Shown in pieces: positions 34,297 to 44,560 of a stretch of DNA of 64,000 nucleotides; within the stretch, counting starts at the first letter, position 1; every line of letters begins with the position of its first letter. The notes beneath the pieces are model-generated. The model saw only the letters and a program-made list of their open reading frames with translations, had not been told where the DNA came from and did not search any database. The DNA is from Synechococcus sp. CC9311 (GTDB lineage Bacteria > Cyanobacteriota > Cyanobacteriia > PCC-6307 > Cyanobiaceae), in NCBI RefSeq assembly GCF_000014585.1, contig NC_008319.1:558001-622000 (forward strand), read 5' to 3'. The position numbers were made by a program, and so were the translations under genes.

Positions 34297-35283
34297 TCAG
34301 ACAGGAACGGGCTGTTCGATGATGCCTGTTGGCACGTCCGCAAACATCACTGAGGACAGATAACGCTCGGCGAGGTCAGGCAGAACCACCACGATTGTTT
34401 TGCCAGCAAATTCATCCTGTTGGGCAAGGCGAATGGCCGCTGCGGTTGCTGCTCCACAAGAAATCCCTACTAAGAGGCCTTCCTCCTGGGCCAGACGTAG
34501 GGCCATTTCAATCGACTCCTCATTGGTGACTTGCTCAACGCGATCGACCACAGAGAGGTCGAGGTTGTTCGGAATGAAGCCAGCACCGATGCCTTGAATC
34601 TTGTGTGGGCCTGGCTTGAGCGCTTCACCATTCATGGTTTGGGTGATCACAGGGCTGTGGCTTGGCTCAACGGCTACCGAGGTGATGGCCTTACCTTTTT
34701 CCTGCTTGATGTAACGCGATACACCGGTAATGGTTCCACCGGTGCCAACGCCGGCGACGAGCACATCGATCGCCCCATCGCAGTCATCCCAGATCTCAGG
34801 ACCTGTTGTCTTTTCGTGGATCTCTGGATTGGCGGGATTGTCGAACTGTCCAGGCATGAAGTACTTGGAAGGATCACTATCTGCAATTTCCTTGGCCTTA
34901 GCGATGGCGCCAGGCATGCCCTTGGCGGCTTCCGTCAGGATCAGTTCAGCGCCAAGCACGGCCATCACCCGTCGACGTTCGATCGACATCGATTCCGGCA
35001 TCGTGAGGATCAGCTTGTAACCACGAGCCGCGGCAGTGAAGGCCAGGGCAATGCCTGTATTGCCTGAGGTGGGCTCCACGATGGTTTTCCCTTCGGAGAG
35101 AACACCACGCTTTTCAGCGTCCCAAATCATGTTGGCGCCGATCCTGCACTTCACGCTGTAAGCAGGGTTGCGACCTTCGATTTTGGCCAAAACGGTGGCC
35201 TTGCAACCCTTGGTGACGTGGTTGAGGCGAACGAGCGGGGTGTTGCCGATGGCTTGGCTGTTATCGGCGTAGACGCGAGACAT
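34297..35283 (-). CDS. cysK: Cysteine synthase A
   Basis: O-acetylserine sulfhydrylase, the last step of cysteine synthesis (328 aa). The PLP Lys lies in [11 protein letters not shown], the substrate loop is [12 protein letters not shown], the phosphate loop [10 protein letters not shown], and GISCGAA follows. The start chosen is the ATG at 35,283 ([20 protein letters not shown]), since the 15 residues upstream are not family-like. It is near two PLP transsulfuration genes, though a barrel protein gene on the other strand intervenes. Confidence 0.94.
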   Translation of the reverse strand: MSRVYADNSQAIGNTPLVRLNHVTKGCKATVLAKIEGRNPAYSVKCRIGANMIWDAEKRGVLSEGKTIVEPTSGNTGIALAFTAAARGYKLILTMPESMSIERRRVMAVLGAELILTEAAKGMPGAIAKAKEIADSDPSKYFMPGQFDNPANPEIHEKTTGPEIWDDCDGAIDVLVAGVGTGGTITGVSRYIKQEKGKAITSVAVEPSHSPVITQTMNGEALKPGPHKIQGIGAGFIPNNLDLSVVDRVEQVTNEESIEMALRLAQEEGLLVGISCGAATAAAIRLAQQDEFAGKTIVVVLPDLAERYLSSVMFADVPTGIIEQPVPV

Positions 35284-35414
35284 GAGGCTGGAATTATTTT
35301 CTAGAAATTTAATTGCCAGCATTGGCACTTCATTCCAGCTTCAGGCCTTATTAAGACTTCGATGTCTGTTGATGTGGTTTTGACTGTGCCGACCCGATCA
35401 TTTTTTGGTTTCCA

Positions 35415-36212
35415 ATGAACACTTTTTACGCGTCCTTTTTGGCTTTCGCTTCGGTCGCTTTCTCATCGGTCGCTGTCTCACCTGCTGCTGTTTTGGCAGA
35501 GTCTGAAGAGCAGGCGCGTGGCCCCTACCTCCGCTTGGGTGCAGGCGTGCAATGGCCGGAGACGAGTGCGCTAAAGGATCAAAGGTGTTCAAGTACCTCA
35601 CCGCCTGCCTTGTTTGGATGTGGGCCAGGCGATGACGGACGAAGCCTTGGTGCCTATGGCGGTTTTGATCAGGCCCCAGTTGTGGATGCGGCTATCGGGT
35701 ATCGCTGGACGTCATGGCTGCGGACGGAAGCTTTGCTCAACTGGTCGCCCCAGCTCAACGTATCCGCTCAAAGCAATTTCCTGGGAGCAGGCCCAAATCA
35801 GCCTGTTCGTTCGTCTGGGAATGGGTTAGCTGGATTTGGAGTGCTGTATGTGGATGGACCTTCCATTGCAACGGTCCGTCCATTTATCGGTGCTGGTCTT
35901 GGTGCTGCTCGGACGTCTCTTGCTGATGTCACCTATCGATTTCCAGCGATTTCCAGTGATGCAGTCACGGTGACCTCTGGAGGGAGATCAACGTCATTCG
36001 CCTATTTGCTCACGGCTGGTGTGAGCATCCCTGTCAGCGAGAAGCTTGACCTTGATCTGGCCTATCGCTGGACCGATCTTGGAACGGTTAAAACCAACGC
36101 AGGATCGGCCAAAATTGTGCGGCCTGCAGGCCGATCCAATCTCGAGATTGCAGGCACAGAGATTGATCTTCAATCTCAAGCTGTTCTGGCCAGTTTGCGT
36201 TTTCGCTTTTAA
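35415..36212 (+). CDS. Outer-membrane beta-barrel protein
   Basis: A protein of 265 aa with a signal peptide (AFASVAFSSVAVSPAAVLA) followed by about eight amphipathic strands, with repeated GYRWTSWLRTEALLNW, RPFIGAGLGAARTSL and LDLDLAYRWTDLG. It ends in an aromatic residue preceded by alternating residues (LASLRFRF), the outer-membrane insertion signal. It resembles the OmpA/OmpW-like eight-stranded surface proteins; the function is unknown. Confidence 0.78.
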   Translation: MNTFYASFLAFASVAFSSVAVSPAAVLAESEEQARGPYLRLGAGVQWPETSALKDQRCSSTSPPALFGCGPGDDGRSLGAYGGFDQAPVVDAAIGYRWTSWLRTEALLNWSPQLNVSAQSNFLGAGPNQPVRSSGNGLAGFGVLYVDGPSIATVRPFIGAGLGAARTSLADVTYRFPAISSDAVTVTSGGRSTSFAYLLTAGVSIPVSEKLDLDLAYRWTDLGTVKTNAGSAKIVRPAGRSNLEIAGTEIDLQSQAVLASLRFRF

Positions 36213-37702
36213 AGCATTGAATTAGAGAGGGCTCGCTCAAACCTTTGCCATAGCTCCTCAGGTTGTTCGAGTCCGACCGAGACGCGAAGGAGGTGGGCGG
36301 ACACGCCGCAGGCCTTGGCCCAAGGCAGTTCGTTGTAGTGAGCCAAAAGCACGTAGGGGCATACCAAGGTGAATGGTGTGCCAAGACTTGGCCCCTTGCA
36401 GACCGACAACCCGTCGTAGACGGCTTGGGCTTGATCGATACCGCCCTTGACCTCAAACGAAAGTAGGCAGCCATGTCCGGCGCCGGGGCGCAAGAGGCTG
36501 CGGAAATTGGCGCATTGATCGGGGTAATACACCCGAGCCACTTCCGAGTGGTTGCTGAGCTTCGCGGCCAGGGCCTGGGCATGGCGATTCAGTTGGGGAA
36601 CGCGTGCCTGGACATCGCGGCTTCCTTGTTCCAAGGCCATCGCATCGGCATCGCCAAGGCCGGTGAACCCTGCTGCTGAGTGTTGATTCTGAAAGGTTTG
36701 CTCCCAGCGAGAGTTCGGGCTCACAACCAGTGCTCCCGCCAACACATCACCACGACCGGCAAAACTTTTGGTGAGAGAACTGAAGATCAGGTCTGCATAA
36801 GGCAGGGGATCGATGTTTAAGCAAGAGCCGATCGTGTCGTCTGCGATCACCGGAATCCCTCGGACGTGAGCCAAGCGGGCGAGGGTGGGGAGATCCACGC
36901 ACTGAAGCAGTGGATTGCTTGGTAGTTCCACAATCACCGCAGCTGGATCAATGCGATCAAGAGCGGCTTCCATGGCTGCGTTGCTGCTGTCGAGCAGTAG
37001 TTCGCTTCCGGCAAATACCACCTGAGGCAGCTTCAGCACATCCACGTAAGGGAAGCCGATTTGCAGGGTGGGGCGTCCTGGCCGCATCGTGGTGATCCAT
37101 TGCAGAGCCGTGTGTAGAGCAGCCATCCCTGAGGGGTGCAGGCTCAACCGCTGGGTGTCACATCCATAGATGGCGGCCAGTCGCTCGATCACGAGGGCCT
37201 TGGCCTGAATAGCGGCCCCTGCCGCTGGTGCTGCTTCCTTGCTCAAGCTGATCGCGGCCCTTCGCGATGAGGCGCCTAAACCAGCGTGTTGCCAGAACGC
37301 CTTGGCATGGGGGCTTGCTTCGGCGTCAGCAATCAATACGGCGAGTCCGAGCTGATCAACGATTTGGGTGGAAGCTCTCGGAGCTTGCCGAAGGCAATGG
37401 TGTTGGGCGAGCTGAGCGGCTGCCCCGTTGGGGTAGGGCCAAGCACTGGATCCAGGGGAGTCCATCCCGGTAGGCCGCATCGCTAATGCTTTTTGAGCAA
37501 CCTCTGCGGCTAGTGGATGGAGACCAAAGCGTGGATACAACGCTCGCAATTGCGACCGGCACTGCGGATCGTTGTCTTCGTAGGCGATGACATCGCTCCA
37601 GCGCGGTAGGGCGACGGACACGGCATGGATCCCGTCAGGTAAGGGATGGCCAAGGTCCTTGCCTTGCCAGCATGGGTTGCGCAGGAGATCGCGGGAACTC
37701 AC
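36209..37702 (-). CDS. PLP-dependent transsulfuration enzyme with N-terminal extension
   Basis: A Cys/Met-metabolism fold-type I enzyme of 497 aa. The PLP Lys lies in FSSLTKSFAGRGDVLAG, with SNPLLQCVDLPTLARLAH and VIADDTIGS before it. The first 150 residues are an extension not found in typical cystathionine gamma-synthases; it carries no motif I know. It may be a cystathionine synthase or lyase. Its ATG region overlaps the stop of the next gene upstream by four bases, so the two form an operon. Confidence 0.82.
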   Translation of the reverse strand: MSSRDLLRNPCWQGKDLGHPLPDGIHAVSVALPRWSDVIAYEDNDPQCRSQLRALYPRFGLHPLAAEVAQKALAMRPTGMDSPGSSAWPYPNGAAAQLAQHHCLRQAPRASTQIVDQLGLAVLIADAEASPHAKAFWQHAGLGASSRRAAISLSKEAAPAAGAAIQAKALVIERLAAIYGCDTQRLSLHPSGMAALHTALQWITTMRPGRPTLQIGFPYVDVLKLPQVVFAGSELLLDSSNAAMEAALDRIDPAAVIVELPSNPLLQCVDLPTLARLAHVRGIPVIADDTIGSCLNIDPLPYADLIFSSLTKSFAGRGDVLAGALVVSPNSRWEQTFQNQHSAAGFTGLGDADAMALEQGSRDVQARVPQLNRHAQALAAKLSNHSEVARVYYPDQCANFRSLLRPGAGHGCLLSFEVKGGIDQAQAVYDGLSVCKGPSLGTPFTLVCPYVLLAHYNELPWAKACGVSAHLLRVSVGLEQPEELWQRFERALSNSML

Positions 37703-38856
37703 GGAAGCAGGGTGAGCGCGTGATCAAGATCGATCAACAGGTCACTGATGTCTTCGCAGCCAAGGGATAGACGAATCAGTCCGTCGCTGATTCCTAGGGC
37801 TGCTTTGATCTCGGAAGAAACGGCGGCGTGGGTCATGGTGGCTGGATGGCAGATCAAGCTCTCAACTCCGCCAAGGCTTTCGGCCATCGTGAACCAACGC
37901 AGGGCTTTGCATATGGCATAGACCTGTTCACGGTTCGCATTTAATCCAATCGTCACGATCGCTCCACCTCCGTTCATTTGGCGCAAGGCCACAGCCCTCT
38001 GCGGATGATCGTCTCGCCCGGGGTAGCGCACCCAAGACACAGCGGGATGGGATGCCAAGTGATCCGCCACCGCAGCCGCATTCGCCATCTGTTGGTTCAG
38101 GCGCAGGGGCAGCGTTTTGATGCCCCGGGTGATCAGCCAACAGTCGAAGGGTGAGGGCATCAGCCCCAATGCTTTTTGGGCAAACACCATTTTTTGATGC
38201 CAGCTGGGATTATCGGTGCAAACCACACCACCGAGGGCATCCGAATGCCCGTTGATGTATTTCGTGGTGCTGGTGAGTGAGAGGGTGGCGCCGAGTGCCA
38301 AAGGGCGTTGAACCAAGGCGGTGGCGAACGTGTTGTCCACGACGACGGGCACGCCGGCGGCGCTTGCTGCGCTGCAGACCGCATCGAGGTCAATCACCTT
38401 GAGCAGTGGGTTGGTGGGACTCTCCAGCCAGACCATCGCCGGCCGCTGCTTCTCGATGCGGGCTACAGCATTGGGAGTGGTGAAATCAACCCATTCGGTG
38501 CGCACCCCGAACTTGGCAAACACTTGCTCGAACAAGCGCACGGTGCAGCCGTAGAGGTTCTCTTCGCAGAGCACCAGATCTCCCTGGCTCAGGGTGGAGA
38601 CAATCGCGGTAATCGCGCTTACTCCCGAACCAAACACCGTGGCGTGGCTGCACGCCTCAACAGAGGCCAAAACGCCCTCAAGGATGCGGAAATTGGGGTT
38701 GCCAGAGCGGGTGTAATCGAATCCGCCCGGGTTGCCATGCTCAAAGGTGGATGTGGCGTAGATGGGTGGCATCACCGTGCCGGTTTCGCTGGCGAAGCTT
38801 TCGCCATGGTGAATGGCCCGGGTGGCTGTCGCCGGTTCTGGGACAGGACGCTGCAA
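37699..38856 (-). CDS. metB: Cystathionine gamma-synthase/lyase family enzyme
   Basis: A Cys/Met-metabolism PLP enzyme of 385 aa. It has ATSTFEHGNPGGFDYTRSGNPNFRILE, SPTNPLLKVIDL, VVDNTFATALVQRPL, the PLP Lys in TSTTKYINGHSD, and a C-terminal MAESLGGVESLICHPATMTHA. These are general family marks and do not alone separate gamma-synthase (methionine synthesis) from gamma-lyase (cysteine synthesis). It leads a two-gene operon with the 497-aa relative. Confidence 0.88.
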   Translation of the reverse strand: MQRPVPEPATATRAIHHGESFASETGTVMPPIYATSTFEHGNPGGFDYTRSGNPNFRILEGVLASVEACSHATVFGSGVSAITAIVSTLSQGDLVLCEENLYGCTVRLFEQVFAKFGVRTEWVDFTTPNAVARIEKQRPAMVWLESPTNPLLKVIDLDAVCSAASAAGVPVVVDNTFATALVQRPLALGATLSLTSTTKYINGHSDALGGVVCTDNPSWHQKMVFAQKALGLMPSPFDCWLITRGIKTLPLRLNQQMANAAAVADHLASHPAVSWVRYPGRDDHPQRAVALRQMNGGGAIVTIGLNANREQVYAICKALRWFTMAESLGGVESLICHPATMTHAAVSSEIKAALGISDGLIRLSLGCEDISDLLIDLDHALTLLP

Positions 38857-39172
38857 GGCGTTGATGCGATCTAACCGAAGGTTATTAAACGGTCTGTTGT
38901 TAAGGGTGCTTGTTGGCCTTCAATGTGAGGCATAGCAGGGTTCAGAGCGCGCAATGGCTGTTTTGGTTTTTAAGATTTCATAGGTGGTTGTGTTTCTTGC
39001 CGTGTCGGCTTGAACGATCGTTTACTGCTTGATTGATCGCTTCCCCGAGGAGTGATCAGCCCCAGCGTTGATGGAACGGCGTTGAATCGAGATTGGCTTT
39101 CAAAAATGCGGGGCCTCGGTTGTGCAATTCGGCTTATGTCGTCTTAGCGTTTAGAAGATTTTGTGATGTGTC
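38857..39172. other. Intergenic region, no gene seen
   Basis: About 315 bases between divergent genes. It should carry the promoter of the transsulfuration operon. I see no recognisable riboswitch, RNA or repeat. Confidence 0.4.
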
Positions 39173-39430
39173 ATGAAGGAAAGCCAGCTTCAGCAAAGCG
39201 ATAAGGATGAATGGAGAGATCATGTTCTCCAAGAAATTGTTGAGTTTTTAAGTAAGAATAAAGAAGAGATCCATGGGCGTTACCTTGAACAAAGATGCGG
39301 CCAGCTTCCGCGAGATTTCATTGAAGAGAAGGGCTTGATGGATTTCGAATTGGCGATCACATTTTTGGAAGATAAGCCTAAGGGTATGGGGTTGGGTCTT
39401 GGCTTTTTCAAGGCAACTCTTATTCGCTAA
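39173..39430 (+). CDS. Small hypothetical protein, 85 aa
   Basis: A charged soluble protein, mostly helical at the start (QQSDKDEWRDHVLQEIVEFL) with two Cys-free halves joined around RYLEQRCGQLPRDF. No signal peptide or membrane segment. I recognise no family. It is the first of a run of small lineage-specific genes. Confidence 0.6.
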   Translation: MKESQLQQSDKDEWRDHVLQEIVEFLSKNKEEIHGRYLEQRCGQLPRDFIEEKGLMDFELAITFLEDKPKGMGLGLGFFKATLIR

Positions 39431-39471
39431 ATTGGAGAGGATTCTTCTGATGAGTTCGACCTATGGGAGCA

Positions 39472-39936
39472 TCAAGTTTCTTGCTTGGCCTCGCATCCGA
39501 TTGAGTGGCATACAGCAGATTTAAACTGGTAAAATTGATTCATGATAAGTTGTTCTTCGATCTCATCATCCGCAATTAACGGAATAGTATGAATAATGAG
39601 CAAAGGGACTGGCCTGGAAAAATCTTTGCTTCCACATAAATACGTCTTTGCTCCCAGCAAAAGTTTGCTGATTCTTTTGATGACAAGCTTGCAACTGTTC
39701 CGATCTTCAAATAAGATCTGCGCTTTAAATTGAATGTCGATTTCGTGGTCCTCGTGGTTGCTTTCGTGATTTAGGTTTCTCCACACTCCTTCAATCATCC
39801 ACCACATTCCGCCGTTGTGCACCCAAACTGTCGCTAACTCTGGTGGGCTTGCTTTGAAGATATTGAGTTGACAATTGAAGGCGTTGTCTTTGAAGATCTT
39901 GTAAATCTTTCTGCTTGTAAGCTCATTCGCTTGCAC
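39472..39936 (-). CDS. Hypothetical protein, 154 aa
   Basis: A soluble protein with no signal peptide. It contains an aromatic block (VWVHNGGMWWMIEGVWRNLN) and a segment of alternating strands (EIDIQFKAQILFEDRNSC). The family is unknown. The base composition is AT-rich like the surrounding small genes. Confidence 0.55.
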   Translation of the reverse strand: MQANELTSRKIYKIFKDNAFNCQLNIFKASPPELATVWVHNGGMWWMIEGVWRNLNHESNHEDHEIDIQFKAQILFEDRNSCKLVIKRISKLLLGAKTYLCGSKDFSRPVPLLIIHTIPLIADDEIEEQLIMNQFYQFKSAVCHSIGCEAKQET

Positions 39937-40108
39937 GAGTTGACCGTCAATGCACGGTTATTATCATCAGCTCTGATACAGTTGCTCATTCTTACAGATG
40001 AGGCATGAGCGCGTTCATTTAATACTAGATGAATGCAAATATCATCTGTCTGTATAACTGGTTACGAGGTTTTGGCGGGAAGAGGGTGATTATCTAAAGC
40101 CCTCTATT

Positions 40109-40393
40109 TTGTTGTCAATGAGTATGGGTTGCTTCGCCGATGTTGGTGTGGAGGGTTGGTTGACCGATCGCTGTGGTTACTGGGCAATGCGCTTTCATAG
40201 GGATGAGCAGTCTGATGAGAATGATCCTCGTATTTTTGTGGATTATGGAAGGGGGATGCCGAACGGACAGTCCGCCTTTTTGAAGAGCAGAAAACATCTG
40301 CCACGAAAGGATGCAGAGACGCAATGGAATCGATTGATTGAAATCGGTTGGACGCAGGTTCCACCTGTTTGGGGTCAAGGTATTGAGCCATAA
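40109..40393 (+). CDS. DUF1651 family protein
   Basis: A small protein (94 aa) with the picocyanobacterial DUF1651 pattern: GWLTDRCGYWAMRFHRDE, DPRIFVDYGRGMPNG, KSRKHLPRKDAETQW and GWTQVPPVW. The function is unknown; the family is multicopy in marine Synechococcus. The start may be one of the Met codons a few residues in (40,118 or 40,124). Confidence 0.78.
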   Translation: MLSMSMGCFADVGVEGWLTDRCGYWAMRFHRDEQSDENDPRIFVDYGRGMPNGQSAFLKSRKHLPRKDAETQWNRLIEIGWTQVPPVWGQGIEP

Positions 40394-40415
40394 ATCAGGC
40401 TTGTGTTATTACTGC

Positions 40416-40817
40416 CTAAGATCCCAAGCCGATAAATAGTTCTTGATGCACAACATAGGTGTAGTACAAGGTTGTGCCAGCATTGGGTGAAAGTTCGATA
40501 CCATCACTGTTAAAGGCGATATTGCAAATCAAGTTTCCTTTCCAGGCAATCTTGTCTTGACTTTGTTCTGCTGACCATCTCATTGCAGCGTTGAAATGAT
40601 CAGGAATGACGGCTCCAATCTTTTCGCAGATGTCTGAAAGCCTGCAGAGGGCAGGGGGTTTAGCGGGTAGGGATAAGCCTTTCCTTAGTATCAATTCGTC
40701 TATTACTCCTGTATATCTCACGAATTCGATGAAATCTTCTTCCTCTGTTGTCAGTGAGGCGTTGGATAACGCTTGATCAAAGAGAGCGGCTGTTAGGACT
40801 GGCCTAGATTGAATCAT
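40416..40817 (-). CDS. Hypothetical protein, 133 aa
   Basis: A soluble protein with an acidic helical start (TTEEEDFIEFVRYTGVIDEL) and a strand-rich end (CNIAFNSDGIELSPNAGTTL). No family known and no export signal. Convergent with the DUF1651 gene. Confidence 0.5.
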   Translation of the reverse strand: MIQSRPVLTAALFDQALSNASLTTEEEDFIEFVRYTGVIDELILRKGLSLPAKPPALCRLSDICEKIGAVIPDHFNAAMRWSAEQSQDKIAWKGNLICNIAFNSDGIELSPNAGTTLYYTYVVHQELFIGLGS

Positions 40818-41058
40818 TCCGTTGTTTAAATGATTTGCTGTTATGCATTGATTATAGCCATCACCCTATAGGGCTTAAATGTCAATTGTTTCGTATTTAA
40901 ACGACCTCCTTGGGGTAATTAGCTTGAAGAACTGATAGGTGAACCTAATCTATTGTTCCGCTCGTTGGTTCTATCTAGTTGTTCTGTGCAAAGGGTTGTG
41001 TGTCGTTGATTGCACGATCAGTCATTGTTTGCCACAGTGCTTGGAAAGGGTCAACTCC

Positions 41059-41220
41059 ATGGGTCTGAGGAAATCACTCAAAAAAGCCGTGGTTTATTTG
41101 CTTGGTGTTGTCGATGAGTACTGGGCTATGCGAGAGCCTAGTCAATATGGAGAAAAGGATCCAGAATGCTCGATCTCTGCTGAGAATCAGGCCTGTACGA
41201 GCAAAAGTGTTTCCCAATGA
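41059..41220 (+). CDS. Small hypothetical protein, 53 aa
   Basis: From the ATG at 41,059: GLRKSLKKAVVYLLGVVDEYWAMREPSQYG then a polar Cys-containing tail. The frame is open 120 bases further upstream, but that part reads like noncoding sequence, so the internal Met is preferred. The family is unknown. Confidence 0.42.
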   Translation: MGLRKSLKKAVVYLLGVVDEYWAMREPSQYGEKDPECSISAENQACTSKSVSQ

Positions 41221-41325
41221 AAGCATCCATAATGGATGAATTGAAATGGTTGTGGCAAGAATAATTGAGATTGTTGAAGGGGCTTGTTGGGGAGCGTTAT
41301 AGTTCTATTGTGTTGAGAATTTCTT

Positions 41326-41589
41326 TTGAATCAAGCTAGTATCCGCCGTTTTATATTTACTTTAATCACCGGTTATTTGGCGATTTTTGGCATTCAGCAG
41401 ATTCCTTATGAATTTCCAAATCAATGGGCTGTATTGATTCCGGTTTTGATTGTTGTTTACATCATCACTGTATGGCTTGACGGAGTCTTTTTTAAGGATG
41501 ATGAACCTCTCGAAAAGCATCCTGCTGATCTAAAAAAGGCAAAGACCAAGAAGTCTTCGAAAAAAGCGAATGGATTCGGAGATTCTTAG
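41326..41589 (+). CDS. Small two-span membrane protein with Lys-rich tail, 87 aa
   Basis: Two hydrophobic spans (FIFTLITGYLAIFGIQ and WAVLIPVLIVVYIITVWLDG) are followed by a lysine-rich cytoplasmic tail (KKAKTKKSSKKANGF). The start is TTG. No family recognised; it may be a small membrane-organising or nucleic-acid-contacting protein, but there is no direct evidence. Confidence 0.55.
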   Translation: MNQASIRRFIFTLITGYLAIFGIQQIPYEFPNQWAVLIPVLIVVYIITVWLDGVFFKDDEPLEKHPADLKKAKTKKSSKKANGFGDS

Positions 41590-41689
41590 GAACTTTTCGC
41601 TTTGCTCTTTGCCTGCTGAAGAGGACTTGTCGCTTTTATAGCATTCATGCTTGAACGATTTAATGGACTTTTACTGTCAATCTTGGCAT

Positions 41690-41727
41690 AAAAAATCCTG
41701 CTGGCTTGATGTCCAAGGCCAACAGGA
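41690..41727 (-). terminator. Rho-independent terminator of rpsD
   Basis: On the minus strand TCCTGTTGGC pairs with GCCAGCAGGA (one G-U) across a 12-base loop and is followed by at least five T. It lies about 50 bases after the rpsD stop. Confidence 0.8.
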
Positions 41728-41775
41728 ATTGAAATGGAAAGAAAACAGTCCCAGATCGAAATCCGGGATTGAACA

Positions 41776-42384
41776 TCAGACCTTTCTGGAGTAGTACTCC
41801 ACAACCAGGAGTTCGTTGATCTCAAGGGCTACCCATTCGCGTTCAGCACGGCCAATCACTTTGGCGCTGAGCTTGGGTTTGTCGAGCTCAAGGTGAGGAG
41901 GCACGTTGGCCAGTCCTGGGAATTGAAGATTCGCTTCGGCAAGCAGTTTGCTGCACTTGCGTTCGCGTATAGCGATCACATCACCAGCCTTGCACTGATA
42001 ACTGGCGATGTCGGTGACCCGTCCATTCACGGTGACGTGGCCATGGTTCACCAGCTGGCGGGCGCCTGGCACGGTTGGACCAAATCCAATGCGGAAGCAA
42101 ACATTGTCGAGACGATTCTCGAGCAGTTTGAGCAGGTTGGTTCCTGTTGAACCTTCCTGAGCACGCGCTTTCTTCACGTAGCGCACGAGTTGACGTTCAG
42201 AAACGCCGTAGTTGAAGCGAAGCTTTTGCTTTTCTTCTAAGCGGATTGCGTATTCGGAGCGCTTGCGACGGGCTTGGCCGTGCTGACCGGGTGGATAGGA
42301 CCGTTTTGCGGCCTTCCGGGTGAGACCTGGAAGGTCTCCCAAGCGCCGCGTGATCCTCAGGCGAGGGCCGCGGTATCTGGACAT
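41776..42384 (-). CDS. rpsD: 30S ribosomal protein S4
   Basis: A primary 16S-rRNA-binding protein of the small subunit. From the ATG at 42,384 it begins [20 protein letters not shown] and carries the S4 RNA-binding domain ([12 protein letters not shown]...[19 protein letters not shown]), with 202 aa in all, the normal cyanobacterial length. A start 48 bases earlier adds residues unlike S4. It is monocistronic and divergent from yidD. Confidence 0.97.
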   Translation of the reverse strand: MSRYRGPRLRITRRLGDLPGLTRKAAKRSYPPGQHGQARRKRSEYAIRLEEKQKLRFNYGVSERQLVRYVKKARAQEGSTGTNLLKLLENRLDNVCFRIGFGPTVPGARQLVNHGHVTVNGRVTDIASYQCKAGDVIAIRERKCSKLLAEANLQFPGLANVPPHLELDKPKLSAKVIGRAEREWVALEINELLVVEYYSRKV

Positions 42385-42463
42385 AGGAAAGAAGGGATGA
42401 ATTGGGTTCGCGCTCAAGCGAGAATCCGCCATGCTGGGTTTGTGGCCCGCACCGTGGAATCAC

Positions 42464-42730
42464 ATGCACGAATCAACCATCCTATCTGCCGGCAGCACCA
42501 ATCCTTTCAATCGAATTGTCAGTGCGGTGATGCTTGCGCTGATCGAGTTGTATCGCCGTTGGATTTCCCCCTTGATCGGCCCTCGCTGTCGGTTCATTCC
42601 AACCTGCAGTGCTTACGGTATCGAGGCGATTCAGCGCCATGGCCCTTGGCGTGGTGGTTGGTTAACCCTGCGTCGTTTGCTGCGCTGTCATCCCTTTACC
42701 CCCTGCGGCTGTGACCCCGTCCCCGATTGA
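42464..42730 (+). CDS. yidD: Membrane protein insertion efficiency factor YidD
   Basis: A small protein (88 aa from the ATG at 42,464) that helps YidC-dependent insertion. It has the invariant [30 protein letters not shown] and [12 protein letters not shown] blocks. The three Cys groups are all present. Its end overlaps the next gene by 20 bases. Confidence 0.93.
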   Translation: MHESTILSAGSTNPFNRIVSAVMLALIELYRRWISPLIGPRCRFIPTCSAYGIEAIQRHGPWRGGWLTLRRLLRCHPFTPCGCDPVPD

Positions 42731-43019
42731 TTCACGGCGATTAATTCTCTACAGCAGGGCTGGTTGTTGCCTCTGTGAGGGGCTCGAACAGCGTTTGCGA
42801 GATCTCAACCTTGAACACGACATCGATCCTCTGACACTCGTTGTGGTGGACATTGACGCTCCCGACTGTGCAGCGTCTCTGCGAGCGCGTTTTGACCTTG
42901 AGGTTCCAGTTTTAGTCCTAGGAGATACGGAGCTTCCGCGCGTGTCTCCCAGGCTGAGTGGGGATGGATTACGCAATTGGTTGCAGCGGGTTTGCGCCAC
43001 TGCGGCAGGTTCGGATTAG
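42711..43019 (+). CDS. Glutaredoxin-like thiol protein
   Basis: A short thioredoxin-fold protein (102 aa) with an active-site-like [11 protein letters not shown] and the cis-Pro segment EVPVLVLGD. It belongs to the glutaredoxin-like (DUF836-type) group, with substrate unknown. The start is GTG, inside the end of yidD. Its end lies 25 bases before murE, so these three are probably co-transcribed. Confidence 0.82.
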
Positions 43020-43044
43020 AAAACCCATCTGTGGTGACCCAGCG

Positions 43045-44556
43045 ATGACCCAGAGACTCCACGCCCTGCTTCATTCGGTGGGTTTGCCTGTGCCCCAGGG
43101 GTTGTCTGATGCAGTGATCGAATCGATCACCTGTGATTCCCGTTGCGTTGGCCCTGGGAGTGTGTTTATCGGTCTTCCTGGCGGGCGTGTGGATGGAGGA
43201 AGCTTTTGGCCCAAGGCCCTTGTTGATGGGGCTTCCGCGGTCTTGATTGGCTCTGCGGCAGCAGCAACTCTGCCCCCTGAGCAAAGCGATGCGGTGCTGG
43301 TGGTGCCTGATCCGGTTGCTCGCTGGGCCGGTGAGTTGGCGGCAGCTTTTTGGAATCACCCAAGTGAGCGCATCGGGTTGATTGGGGTCACTGGCACCAA
43401 TGGCAAAACCACTACCACCCATCTGATTGAACATTTGAGTTCGGCCTGTGGACGTCCTTCTGCTCTGTTTGGAACCCTTCTCAATCGCTGGCCTGGCCAC
43501 AGCGTTACGGCGACACACACCACAGCCGTCGCGGATCGGCTGCAAGCTCAGCTCGCTGAGGCCTATGCCGCTGGAGCTCAGTTAACGGCCATGGAGGTGA
43601 GCTCCCATGCACTTGATCAGCATCGGGTGGCTGGATGTCGTTTTTCCGGCGCTGTGTTTACCAATCTCACGCAGGACCATCTCGATTACCACGAGACGAT
43701 GGCGTCTTATTTCGAAGCCAAAGCTCGGCTTTTTGCACCACCTCTTGTGGCTGATCAGGGGGCTCAGTTTGTGGTCAATATTGATGATCCTTGGGGGAAA
43801 CACTTAGCGGAGCGGTTGGGCGATCGCTGTTGGCGGAGTTCGTTATCTGAGGGTTCAGCGCATGCAGAACTGACCATGTCTGATTTGGTGATGGGCTCTT
43901 CTGGGGTCGAAGGCCGCCTGTTGAGTCCTTTGGGTGAGGGATCCTTCCAATCGCCTCTGCTAGGTCGCTTCAATGTGATGAACCTGTTGCAGGCGGTTGG
44001 AGTCTTGCTTCAGCAGGGTCTCCCTTTGGAGGCGCTTCTCGAAGCCATCAGTACATTCAGGGGCGTTCCTGGTCGGATGGAACGGGTGGTTGTGGACGGA
44101 AAGGGGGGAGAGCTGCCCACTGTCTTGGTGGATTACGCCCACACTCCAGATGGCTTAAGCAGCGCACTCAACGCCTGTCGGCCCTTTGCAGATGGCAAGC
44201 TGATTTGTGTGTTTGGCTGTGGTGGTGATAGAGATCGTGGCAAGCGTTCGCAGATGGCTGCGATTGCGGCAGAGCTTGCTGATGCTGTGGTGGTGACCTC
44301 TGATAATCCACGCACAGAAGATCCTCAACAAATCCTGAATGATGTTGTTGAGGGAATTCCTAGCGGCACTGCGTTAACGGTGATGCTCGACCGTGCTGAA
44401 GCCATTGCTGGTGCGATTAAGGATGCTGGCTCTCACGATCTTGTCCTCATTGCCGGTAAAGGTCATGAGGATTATCAAATTCTGGGGACCCAGAAAGTTC
44501 ATTTTGATGACCGCGAACAAGCTCTAAAAGCACTGCAAGACAAGCTGATTTTTTAA
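43045..44556 (+). CDS. murE: UDP-MurNAc-tripeptide ligase (meso-diaminopimelate adding)
   Basis: An ATP-dependent Mur ligase in cytoplasmic peptidoglycan synthesis (503 aa from the ATG at 43,045). It shows the P-loop [28 protein letters not shown], the carbamoyl-Lys region and the DNPRTEDP motif, which marks specificity for meso-diaminopimelate over lysine. A longer frame starting at 42,958 overlaps the glutaredoxin gene and is not family-like. Confidence 0.95.
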
Positions 44557-44560
44557 AGAC

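Noticed and set aside
38857-39172. SAM or other riboswitch upstream of the transsulfuration operon
   Set aside because: No pattern of stems recognisable as a known riboswitch was found by eye; a covariance-model search would be needed to change this.
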